Shown: positions 1-8,600 of the stretch, piece after piece
How the letters are laid out: each line of letters opens with the position of its first letter
Position numbering within the stretch: position 1 is the stretch's first letter
NCBI GenBank assembly: GCA_030684395.1
Contig: JAUXTT010000024.1
Coordinates: 1 to 64,000, forward strand
Direction of reading: 5' to 3'
Length of the DNA: 64,000 nucleotides
Source of the DNA: Bacteroidota bacterium
GTDB taxonomy: Bacteria; Bacteroidota; Bacteroidia; B-17B0; Aurantibacillaceae
Notes under the pieces: model-generated
The model's input: only the letters and a program-made list of their open reading frames with translations
What the model was told of the DNA's origin: nothing
The model's database searches: none
Program-made: the position numbers and the translations under genes

Positions 1-75
1 ATCCCTTTACTGTATTGGTCCACAGCGGTTTTTACCAACTATTTTTTGCTATTATACCTTCAAATAACAACAACT

Positions 76-123
76 AAAAATTAAAATCATATTTGATCTT
101 AAAAAATCAGCGTGATCTGCGTT
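76..123. repeat. Intergenic repeat element at the 3' end of the pseudouridine synthase gene
   Basis: This stretch has a small inverted repeat around TTAAGATC/GATTTTAA, followed by an arm reading GAACGCAGATCACGCTGATT on the minus strand. The arm resembles those at 40681-40748, 43621-43705 and 63332-63411. It starts directly after the stop codon of the gene on the minus strand. No coding sequence was seen in bases 1-123. Confidence 0.5.
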
Positions 124-1971
124 CTATTTCACCATCTTTAAAAAGTTGATTTCTCTTTCGTTTAAGAAACGCCATTTGCTACGTGGGAGGTCTTTTTTAG
201 TAAGACCAGCAAACATAACTCTGTCGAGGCGAACAACATTGTATCCTAAATGTTCGAACATTCTTCTTACGATACGGTTTCTTCCTGAATGGATCTCAAT
301 TCCTATTTCTTTTCTGTTGGAACCTTCTCCAACGATCTCTACTTTATCCGCTTTAATGAAACCATCTTCCAGTTCAAATCCTGCTTTCAAAGTCTCAAGG
401 TCTTCCGGTCTTAGTCCTTTATCAATATCAACTGAATACATCTTTTGCACATTGTGTTTTGGATGCGTTAGTTTCATTGCCATATCACCGTCGTTGGTCA
501 TCAACAATAAACCTGTTGTGTTTCTATCTAATCTTCCAACCGGGTAGATGCGCTCTTTACCTGCATTCTTTACCAATTCCATTACTGTTTTACGTCCTTC
601 CGGATCGTCCAATGTAGTAATGTAATCCTTTGGTTTGTTCAATAACAAATATACTTTACGCTCACGTGCAATTGCTTGTCCACCGTAAGTTACAACGTCA
701 TCAGCATTTACTTTAAATCCTAATTCAGCAACAATTTTACCGTTTACAGTAACTGCTCCGCTTTCAATTAATTTATCTGCTTCTCTTCTTGAACAAACTC
801 CAGAGTTCGCAATGTATTTATTCAAACGGATCATTCCGTCGTTTTCAGGATTTGGTTTTGAGCCCCGATAGCTATCGGGGGATTTTTTCTCAATACGCGG
901 ACGTTTACTGCCTTTATCATCCCGATAGCTATCGGGAGAACGTTTTTCTGTTCCTTCTTCTTTGTCAATAAAATTACGTTTAGAAACACGGTGTTTTTTT
1001 CCGTCTGTACCTTCTGATGATCCGAATGATTTACGCTCACCGAAAGGTTTTTTGTCTCCGAAAGATTTACGTTCGCCGAATGGTTTTTTATCTCCGAATG
1101 GTTTCTTATCTCCGAATTCTCTTTTTGGTTTACGCTCAGAAGAAGATTCTGAACTATCATCACGTTTTTTGTTGTATGAATCTGAACCACCTTTTGAAAA
1201 AGGCTTTCTATCACTTGATCTGTCTGAAGAGTATGATTTTTTGGCTCCAAAAGATTTATCTCCGTAATCTTTTCTTGTTTTGTCTCCGTAATCCTTTTTT
1301 GGTTTATCTCCATAAGAAGAATCACCATCTCTTTTTACGAATTCTCTTTTCTCTCCGTCCCGATAGCTATCGGGAGATTTTTTATCACCGTAATCTTTTC
1401 TTGCTTTGTCGCCGTAATCTCTTTTTGGTTTGTCTCCGTAAGAAGAATCACCATCTCTTTTAGCGTATGGTTTTTTGTCACCGAAAGATTTATCTCCATA
1501 GTCTCTTTTTGGTTTGTCGCCGTAAGAAGAAGTTGATTTATCTGAATAAGATTTTTTCTCACCGAATTTTTCTCCGTAGTCTTTTCTTGGTTTCTTCTCA
1601 TAAGAAGACTCAGCATCATCGCCTCTTTTTTTGCTGCTGTATGAATCAGAACCACCTTTTGATTTAGGTTTACTATCGCTGCTATATTTATCTGAAGAAA
1701 ATGATTTTCTTCCTGAATTTTTATCTTCGTCGGAACTAAATGATGAACCTTCTCTTTTTTTAGAAGTAGACGGTCCTGCGTAGTCAGCACTCACATATGA
1801 GCGTCTTTTCGGTTTCCCATCTCCACCTGATTCTTCTTTTTTAACGAAGGATTTTCCTTCTTTACCTTTGTCTGAGAAAGATGGTTTTCCTTTTCCATAG
1901 GATTTATCTCCGTCTCTAGAACTGCTCTTTTTCCCAAAAGATTTTTTGTCACCGCCTGAATTGCTACGCAT
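124..1971 (-). CDS. rluB: 23S rRNA pseudouridine synthase (RsuA/RluB/RluE/RluF family) with a long repetitive basic N-terminal extension
   Basis: The C-terminal 236 residues (about 380-615) form a complete RsuA/RluB-type enzyme, which isomerises specific uridines in ribosomal RNA. They hold an S4 RNA-binding domain beginning MIRLNKYIANSG and a catalytic domain with the motif GRLDRNTTGLLL. The conserved catalytic aspartate is residue 482. Bacterial family members are usually about 240-300 residues. The first 379 residues are low-complexity, rich in Lys, Ser, Asp, Gly, Tyr and Arg, with many copies of units such as YGDKPKRDYGDK and FGDKKPFGERK. They contain no recognisable fold. Such basic disordered extensions are common on Bacteroidota RluB-like proteins and probably bind RNA; this is inference. 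Three in-frame copies of an 18-bp palindrome (863-880, 920-937, 1358-1375) each encode the peptide SPDSYR. The exact family member (RluB, E or F) cannot be settled by eye. The gene is divergent from lysS. Confidence 0.9.
   Translation of the reverse strand: MRSNSGGDKKSFGKKSSSRDGDKSYGKGKPSFSDKGKEGKSFVKKEESGGDGKPKRRSYVSADYAGPSTSKKREGSSFSSDEDKNSGRKSFSSDKYSSDSKPKSKGGSDSYSSKKRGDDAESSYEKKPRKDYGEKFGEKKSYSDKSTSSYGDKPKRDYGDKSFGDKKPYAKRDGDSSYGDKPKRDYGDKARKDYGDKKSPDSYRDGEKREFVKRDGDSSYGDKPKKDYGDKTRKDYGDKSFGAKKSYSSDRSSDRKPFSKGGSDSYNKKRDDSSESSSERKPKREFGDKKPFGDKKPFGERKSFGDKKPFGERKSFGSSEGTDGKKHRVSKRNFIDKEEGTEKRSPDSYRDDKGSKRPRIEKKSPDSYRGSKPNPENDGMIRLNKYIANSGVCSRREADKLIESGAVTVNGKIVAELGFKVNADDVVTYGGQAIARERKVYLLLNKPKDYITTLDDPEGRKTVMELVKNAGKERIYPVGRLDRNTTGLLLMTNDGDMAMKLTHPKHNVQKMYSVDIDKGLRPEDLETLKAGFELEDGFIKADKVEIVGEGSNRKEIGIEIHSGRNRIVRRMFEHLGYNVVRLDRVMFAGLTKKDLPRSKWRFLNEREINFLKMVK
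863..880. repeat. 18-bp palindrome, variant copy 1 (inside rluB)
   Basis: The sequence CCCCGATAGCTATCGGGG is a perfect palindrome. It is read in frame as Pro-Asp-Ser-Tyr-Arg in the pseudouridine synthase. It differs from the other copies only in the outermost base pair. Confidence 0.85.
920..937. repeat. 18-bp palindrome, copy 2 (inside rluB)
   Basis: TCCCGATAGCTATCGGGA is a perfect palindrome. It lies 57 bp (19 codons) from copy 1 and is read in the same frame, giving SPDSYR. Confidence 0.85.
1358..1375. repeat. 18-bp palindrome, copy 3 (inside rluB)
   Basis: TCCCGATAGCTATCGGGA is identical to copy 2. It is 495 bp (165 codons) from copy 1, again in the frame that gives SPDSYR. One of the three possible frames through this palindrome would contain a TAG stop. 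Confidence 0.85.
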
Positions 1972-2146
1972 TTGTAATTTTTTTGCAAAGATATGCTTTT
2001 AATTCCTGATTTTTGATGTTTGATTTCTGATTTGAAGGCAATTAAAAGGCTCTAAACACCCATTAATTGGTCGAAAATGTCGAAAACTATTCGTTTTTTA
2101 GTTTATTCCCCCATATCAGAAATCAAAAATCTACCGTCAAAAATAC

Positions 2147-2154
2147 TACCTTTG
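2147..2154 (+). promoter_or_regulatory. Probable -7 box of the lysS promoter
   Basis: TACCTTTG matches the Bacteroidota -7 consensus TAnnTTTG and lies 25 bases before the lysS start. I found no good TTTG box at the expected distance upstream, so only half of the promoter is supported. Confidence 0.45.
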
Positions 2155-2179
2155 CGCTGCAAAAATTTTAATATATCGT

Positions 2180-3715
2180 ATGCAAGCAACTGTAACACTA
2201 AGCGAACAAGAAACGCTTCGCCGTCAAAAACTGGAAGAATTAAGAAAAGCGGGTATCAATCCTTATCCAGCTGAAGAATTTTTGGTAAACGTTACTGCTG
2301 CCGATATAAAGGAAAACTACGAGAGAGACAAACTAAATTATAAAACCATCAGTATTGCGGGTCGTTTAATGAGCGTGCGTGATATGGGTAAAGCTGCTTT
2401 TGCAGAAATTCAGGATGCTACAGGTCGTATTCAGATCTACGTTAAACGTGATGAAATTTGCCCCGGAGAAGATAAAACCTTGTACGATCTTGTTTGGAAA
2501 AAGTGCTTAGACCTTGGAGATATCTTAGCCATTGAAGGATATGTGTTCACTACAAAAGTAGGTGAGATCTCAATCCATGTTACCACTTTCAAGATGTTGA
2601 GCAAATCATTGAAGCCCTTACCTGTTGTTAAAACAGATGATCAGGGAAATGCTTATGATGAAGTTTCTGATCCTGAGTTCCGTTACAGACAACGTTATGT
2701 GGACTTGATCATTAATCCTAAAGTAAAAAAGACATTCGAGCTTCGTACCAAATTAATGAACACTATACGTACTTTCTTAAATGAGAAAGGTGCTTTGGAA
2801 GTGGATACTCCGGTATTACAATCTATTCCGGGTGGAGCTACTGCTCGTCCGTTCATGACACATCACAATGCATTGGATATGCCTTTGTATTTACGTATTG
2901 CAAATGAATTATACTTAAAGCGTTTGATAGTTGGTGGTTTTGATTTTGTTTATGAGTTTGCGCGTAACTTCCGTAACGAAGGAATGGACAGAACACATAA
3001 TCCTGAATTTACCATTCTTGAATTTTATGCTGCTTACCGCGATTATTTCTGGATGATGAATACAACTGAGAAATTGCTGGAGAAAATTGCAATGGATCTT
3101 CATGGTACAACTGATGTGCAGGTTGGTGATAAAACCATCAGCTTTGCCGCACCTTTCAAACGTATCTCTATTTTCGGGGCTATTAAAGAGCATACTGGTT
3201 TTGATGTAAGCAAAATGAACGAAGATGAGTTACGTGATGTATGTAAAAAATTACACCTCGAAGTAGATGCATCGATGGGTAAAGGGAAACTGATAGACAC
3301 TTTGTTTGGAGAGAAATGTGAGCACACTTATATTCAACCAACTTTTATTATTGACTATCCGATTGAGATGAGCCCGCTTACCAAAAAGCACCGTACAGAA
3401 GAAGGATTGGTAGAGCGTTTTGAGTTAATGATCAACGGTAAAGAAATTGCAAATGCATACAGTGAGTTGAACGACCCAATTGACCAGCGCGAACGTTTTG
3501 AAGAGCAGGTAAAATTAATGGAGCGTGGTGATGACGAAGCTATGTTTATTGATTACGACTTTTTACGTGCATTGGAATACGGTATGCCACCAACAGCAGG
3601 TATTGGGATCGGGATCGATCGTTTGTGTATGTTGATGACCAACCAGCCTTCTATACAGGATGTGTTGTTCTTCCCTCAAATGCGCCCCGAAGTGAATAAT
3701 AATAACGCAGAATAA
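2180..3715 (+). CDS. lysS: Lysine--tRNA ligase (class II LysRS)
   Basis: This cytosolic enzyme charges tRNA-Lys with lysine using ATP. The 511-residue protein has the usual length and order. An N-terminal anticodon-binding OB-fold occupies about residues 55-160, followed by the class II catalytic core. Motif 2 is visible as FRNEGMDRTHNPEFT (starting at residue 264). Motif 3 is visible as GIGIGIDRLCML (about residues 475-486), followed by the LysRS hallmark DVLFFPQMRPE near the C-terminus. The ATG start is the first in frame and sits behind a -7-like box. The gene stands alone, divergent from the pseudouridine synthase gene and followed by an intergenic inverted repeat. Confidence 0.98.
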   Translation: MQATVTLSEQETLRRQKLEELRKAGINPYPAEEFLVNVTAADIKENYERDKLNYKTISIAGRLMSVRDMGKAAFAEIQDATGRIQIYVKRDEICPGEDKTLYDLVWKKCLDLGDILAIEGYVFTTKVGEISIHVTTFKMLSKSLKPLPVVKTDDQGNAYDEVSDPEFRYRQRYVDLIINPKVKKTFELRTKLMNTIRTFLNEKGALEVDTPVLQSIPGGATARPFMTHHNALDMPLYLRIANELYLKRLIVGGFDFVYEFARNFRNEGMDRTHNPEFTILEFYAAYRDYFWMMNTTEKLLEKIAMDLHGTTDVQVGDKTISFAAPFKRISIFGAIKEHTGFDVSKMNEDELRDVCKKLHLEVDASMGKGKLIDTLFGEKCEHTYIQPTFIIDYPIEMSPLTKKHRTEEGLVERFELMINGKEIANAYSELNDPIDQRERFEEQVKLMERGDDEAMFIDYDFLRALEYGMPPTAGIGIGIDRLCMLMTNQPSIQDVLFFPQMRPEVNNNNAE

Positions 3716-3727
3716 TTACAGCACAGA

Positions 3728-3902
3728 TTTTTTAACCACATAGATTCAAGAATAGTTTTATTTAGAAGAGATAGAAACCTTGTTTAACACATAGTATCTA
3801 TGTAAAAAGCACCCACCTGACCGATGGGTCTTTCGGGCAGGAAACTTTTTTATTAAAACTCTACCGCTACAAAAAACCTATGTATCTATGTGGTTAAAAA
3901 AA
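3728..3902. repeat. Long imperfect inverted repeat (AACCACATAGAT class)
   Basis: The left arm, TTTTTTAACCACATAGATTC, is mirrored by a right arm ending ATCTATGTGGTTAAAAAAA, about 175 bp apart end to end. The interior holds a second short hairpin (ACATAG/CTATGT) and a GC-rich block (CACCTGACCGATGGGTC). A related pair of arms lies at 53893-54026. It fills the gap between lysS and the next gene and has no coding potential. Confidence 0.7.
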
Positions 3903-3933
3903 GACAATGTTCACTAAGCAAATAATGTTTTTT

Positions 3934-4476
3934 ATGAAACCTTTATTCAGAAATATCTTTTTGTTTGCTACAGCAAGTGTTGTTTTATACGCTTGTTCAG
4001 GAGAGCCTGAAACTATTATACCTCCAAAAGAACAGGTGTTTAAAGGTTTTCATTATGCATTGGATTCTATTTTACAAAAGAAAGAGGGCATTGTTCACGG
4101 TGTTGAATTAAGTGAGCCTTTGAATGATGTAAAATCGAAAGAGAAAAAGAAACCGGATGAACTGGATGTAGACTATTGTTTATACAATTACAAAGTTGAT
4201 TCACTTACCTCCTACTCTATTGCTTATTCATTTGTAAATGATTCATTGGATGAAATGGAAGTGCAAATCAACAGCACGAGCCAGGATGAGGGAGCCACCA
4301 TTTTAGCGAACATCAAAAAATATTACACCGAAAAATATACCGCTCCTTTAATGGATAAAGGTATTTATGTTTTTAATTGTTTCGACTCCAAAAAGAAAAA
4401 CTTTAAGATCTCCTTAACGGACAATAGTACAACGGAGACGGGAGTAATTAATATGTTGGTTTATCGGGAGAAATAG
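3934..4476 (+). CDS. Predicted lipoprotein of unknown function
   Basis: The protein (about 180 residues from this start) begins with a basic residue and a hydrophobic stretch ending in the lipobox-like LYAC followed by SGEPE, so it is probably exported and lipid-anchored. An alternative upstream ATG at 3907 would add nine residues. I chose 3934 because MKPLFRN places the charged residues directly before the hydrophobic core. The mature part is rich in Lys, Asp and Ser. No domain or function is recognised. The gene is followed by a strong bidirectional terminator. Confidence 0.75.
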   Translation: MKPLFRNIFLFATASVVLYACSGEPETIIPPKEQVFKGFHYALDSILQKKEGIVHGVELSEPLNDVKSKEKKKPDELDVDYCLYNYKVDSLTSYSIAYSFVNDSLDEMEVQINSTSQDEGATILANIKKYYTEKYTAPLMDKGIYVFNCFDSKKKNFKISLTDNSTTETGVINMLVYREK

Positions 4477-4497
4477 AAATTCAGAATACTTTAAAAC

Positions 4498-4529
4498 AAA
4501 AATAGCAGGACAATTGTCCTGCTATTTTT
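4498..4529. terminator. Bidirectional intrinsic terminator
   Basis: A perfect 32-bp palindrome centred on CAATTG, with the stem AATAGCAGGAC, is flanked by A3 and T5 tracts. It lies between two convergent genes (ending at 4476 and 4554), so it can end transcripts from both sides. Confidence 0.9.
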
Positions 4530-4553
4530 GTTTTGTGACTATTATACCACTTT

Positions 4554-5573
4554 TTACTTTATCGGAATATAAATTTTAGTATTCCATTTAGCTGTATCCG
4601 CTTCTTTCATTGGATCGGTAATGTACTCTTCCCAACTGTTGCCAGCCACTTCCATTTTGTTCTCTCCAATGTGTTTGTACATAGCTTCATAAGAAGATTG
4701 CATTTTTGTATAATCACCAAAATAATCGTATACTAATACTTTCTGAGGTTCACATTTACAGAATTTTACTTTTTTATTCTTTGTTTGTTTCACAGCACCG
4801 CTCACTGGTATGCCCGGAGAAAACACAAGGAAATTTTTAGCTTCATCGTATCTTTCGTTTATAGAAAAAGGAGCTCCTGTATACTCAAGTTTTTGCGCTT
4901 TCATTTCCGCTTCTAACTCTGCGTAAATTTTTCCGTATTTTTCTCCTATTACTTTTGGATCAACCACACAAGAATCAGTCATACATAAACAATTCATTTC
5001 CTTTGATTCTTCCACTGTAAATTTCATTGCAGAAGAGCTTGCTGCGGGTTCGTTTACACCCAGCTTTTCAATACCTTCTAAACCACCTTCAAAATCAGGT
5101 GCCATCATACCATCCACAAATAATCCCATGATTCTCATATAAAATGGAAATTCCATTTTCATTGACCAAAACACTTCAGTTCCTTTGTCTTTTTCGAAAA
5201 ACTTAAAAACAACCGGGGTTGGATCATAATCTGCAAATACAAGATCCATATAAACAGAGTCGGTTCCAAATACTTCGGTAATAGTCATTTTTCCTTCGCC
5301 CATTTTATCGTTTCCTTTCCAACTATACCATGCGCCTTTTCCTTCAGCAGGCTCTCCGGAATAAGTATAAACAGCGTTAGTATCCAGCTTAGCCCAGGTC
5401 ATCCATTTTGGCCATTTTTGCAATACTGTTACTTTTTCAAATACTGTTTCTTTGGATATTGGCATTACGCGGGTTCTACTAACCACTACACTCCCCGGTA
5501 AAAAAGCGGAGACAATAAGTACCAATCCAACAAGTACTACTAAAAAGATTAAAATTTTCTTTAATATTCTCAT
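4554..5573 (-). CDS. Membrane-anchored SRPBCC / GyrI-like effector-binding protein
   Basis: This 339-residue protein has one N-terminal membrane segment (about residues 5-26). A SRPBCC (START/polyketide cyclase-like) domain follows at about residues 30-170, recognisable from the pattern around KETVFEKV, WPKWMTW and YSWKGN. The C-terminal half (about 185-339) resembles the GyrI-like/AraC effector-binding fold, with the terminal pattern WNTKIYIPIK typical of that fold. The combination is widespread in Bacteroidota. The ligand is unknown, and no DNA-binding domain is present, so a transcription-factor role is not supported. It converges on the lipoprotein gene. Confidence 0.75.
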   Translation of the reverse strand: MRILKKILIFLVVLVGLVLIVSAFLPGSVVVSRTRVMPISKETVFEKVTVLQKWPKWMTWAKLDTNAVYTYSGEPAEGKGAWYSWKGNDKMGEGKMTITEVFGTDSVYMDLVFADYDPTPVVFKFFEKDKGTEVFWSMKMEFPFYMRIMGLFVDGMMAPDFEGGLEGIEKLGVNEPAASSSAMKFTVEESKEMNCLCMTDSCVVDPKVIGEKYGKIYAELEAEMKAQKLEYTGAPFSINERYDEAKNFLVFSPGIPVSGAVKQTKNKKVKFCKCEPQKVLVYDYFGDYTKMQSSYEAMYKHIGENKMEVAGNSWEEYITDPMKEADTAKWNTKIYIPIK

Positions 5574-5651
5574 GTTTTATTTTTTTAATTTGAACGAAAG
5601 TACAACGAAAAAATGATATCCAATAAACGAATTTATTTTTCGTGCATACTA

Positions 5652-8600
5652 TTATTTTACGACGGTAATATGACCAACTTTCGTTATTTTATCACCCGAA
5701 TATGCCTCGGCACTTATTTTAAAAACATAAACATCTTCCTGCACGGGATCTCCTTTATAATTGCCATCCCAAAAAGAATCAAGGTCCTTTGCTTCAAACA
5801 ATTTTTGTCCCCACCTGTTGTATACATAAATCTGGATCTTTTTAATTCCAAATCCTTCAGGCTTCCAATATTCATTAGTAAAATCTCCATTCGGGCTAAA
5901 AGCAATAGGAACGTATAATGCAAATTCTTGTGAAACGAAAACAGTAACTGTATCTGAATTTTCACAACCATATTGATTTGTTCCCTGAAAAATATAGGTA
6001 GTGGTTACAGTTGGTGTTGCTATTGGTGCCATACAGCCGGTGCAATTTAACGTAGCAGTATTGCTCCAGAAAAAAGATGTAGCGTTTGTAAAACCATTAA
6101 TTACAGCAGCATCTTCTACATCTATGGTTGTATCCTGCCCCGCAAAAATAATCGGCAAGGGATTTACTACAACTCTTACCGTGTCCGTTTCAGGGCACAG
6201 TCCATTATAGGATGCAGTGTAAAGATAATTGGTAGTTACTAATGGAGTAGCAGTTGTAAATGAAGTATTAATTGATGACAGAGTACTTCCCGGAGCCCAC
6301 TCATGTGTTGCTCCACCAACACCAACCAAACCAACTGATTCGCCAATACAAATCGTATCATTTAGTCCTGCATCAGGAATTATTTTTGGAAGCACAGTTA
6401 CTGTTAAGGTATCAAAATCAGTACAACCATTTGTACTACCCGTAACAAAATACAAGTGTGTGCTGGTTGGATTAACCGTAACATTTGAATTTGTTGGCAG
6501 ATCATTTGAAACAAAATTAGTAGCATTATTTGCCCACACATAAGTATCTGCACCGGTAGCCTGTATGTTAACAGTTTCTCCTTCACAGATAGTTACATCA
6601 TTTGGTGTTAATTGAATGGTTGGAGCCGGTGTAACAGAAACCGCTACAGTCGCTGTTCCCGAACAGGTAGGAGTTGATCCTACAACAGTATAGGTAGTTG
6701 CAACTGTTGGCGAAGCAATTACGGTAGGACCACTTAATGTATTAAGAGAAGATGAAGCCGCCCATGTGTATGAAGTAGCTCCGGTCACAGTTATTGAAGT
6801 AGTTGTTCCAGTACACACTGCCGACGAAACCGAAGTTACCGTAAGTGTTAATGGTGGTAACAAACTTACTGTAATTGCGGCAGAAGCCGGACATCCTACC
6901 AATGTTCCGTTTACTGTATAAATGGTAGTTGCTGTTGGTGTTGCTATAACTGATGCTCCGGTGCTTACATTTAAACTTCCTGCAGGTGTCCAGGTATAAG
7001 TATCAGCACCACTTGCATCAAGTGTGCTTGTATATCCCGGACAAACAGAAGATGCTGAAGCAACTAAATTAATAACAGGATTGGTAACAGTAACAGTAAG
7101 TGTAGCAATTCCCACACCACAAGTATTCGCTTCAGTTACTTGCAAAACACCGTTTGCTACAGCAAAATCTACCGTAATAGAATTAGTAAGCGCGCCCGAT
7201 GAAATAGTTGCTCCTCCATTTGCAGTCCAGGTATATGTTGAGCCTGCATTGCTTGTTACACTGTAAGTTGTAGCTAATGTATTTGCACACAAAGCTGTAT
7301 TACCCACAATTGAAGGTGTTGCAGGAGCAAGATTAACGGTAACAGGAAATTGTACAGGCGTTCCCGAACCACAAGATGCTGTTTCAATAACCGTTACATT
7401 TCCGCTATTAGTTCCAAAATCAACGGTGATAACACTAGTTGTTTGCCCTGAAACAATTATAGCGCCGGCAGGAACAGTCCAATTATAAGTACTTCCAGCT
7501 GTATTGGTAACGGAATAAGTAATTGCTGTTGCTCCTGAACAAACAGGGCTTGTTCCTGTAATAGCAGAAGTTACAGGTGCTGCTATAAGTGTAACAGCAG
7601 TTGTTGCCTGAGGGCTTGCACCACAAGTACTTGATTCGATAACTCCAACATTTCCTGCTGTAGCACCAAGATTCACAACAATGCTATTTGTTCCCTGACC
7701 ACTAACAATTGTTGCTCCTGCGGGAACAGTCCACGCATATGTATTTGATCCGTTTAATGTAACTGAATAAGTTAATCCTGTTGTATTTGCACATGCGCTC
7801 GAAGGCCCTGTAATTGTTGGTAATACAGGCCCTGTTGTTGTAGAAACAATTGTAGTTACGGGAGTTCCTGATCCACAGGCAGAAGTTTCGGTTACACTTA
7901 TTGTTCCTGCCGTTGCTCCAAAATCTACTGTAATACTATTGGTATTTTGACCTGAAGTAATAGTTGCTCCTCCTGGAACAGTCCACAGGTAAGTACTTCC
8001 TGTTGTATTAACAACGCTGTAAATTTGTCCGCTTGCATTTACACAAACACTTACGGGTCCTGTAATGGCAGATGTTACAGGCGTAGAGCTTGTATTCACA
8101 ACTATATTTTCGGGAGTGCCTGTTCCGCAGGTAGAAGTTTCCGCTACACTTATAGTTCCCGCTGTAGCTCCAAAATCTACTGTAATGCTATTTGTGTTTT
8201 GTCCTGAAACAATTGTTACACCTGCAGGAACAGTCCAGTTATAAGTACTTCCAACCGTATTGGTAACCGAGTAGGTTATTGCAGTTGCATTCGGGCAAAC
8301 AGGTGTAGGCCCTGATATAGCTGATGTTACAGGTATACTGTTTATCGTAATGGCCAGCGAACCATTTCCTGATCCGCAGTTTGATGCTTCGGCAACATCA
8401 ATGTTTCCTCCGCTTGCACCAAAATCTACTGTGATACTATTTGTGCCTTGCCCTGAGGCAATAGTTGCACCTGCGGGTACCGACCAATTGTAAGTATTTC
8501 CGATTGTATTTGTAACCGAATAGGTAACAGCAGTTGCATTGGGACATACAGATGCAGCCCCTGAAACAATAGGAGTAAGTGTAACTGTGTTCGTAGAAAC

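Noticed and set aside
831-1790. Several long open frames overlapping the rluB extension in other frames and strands
   Set aside because: They are shadows of the repetitive, low-complexity coding sequence; their texts lack any domain and the pseudouridine synthase frame is intact.
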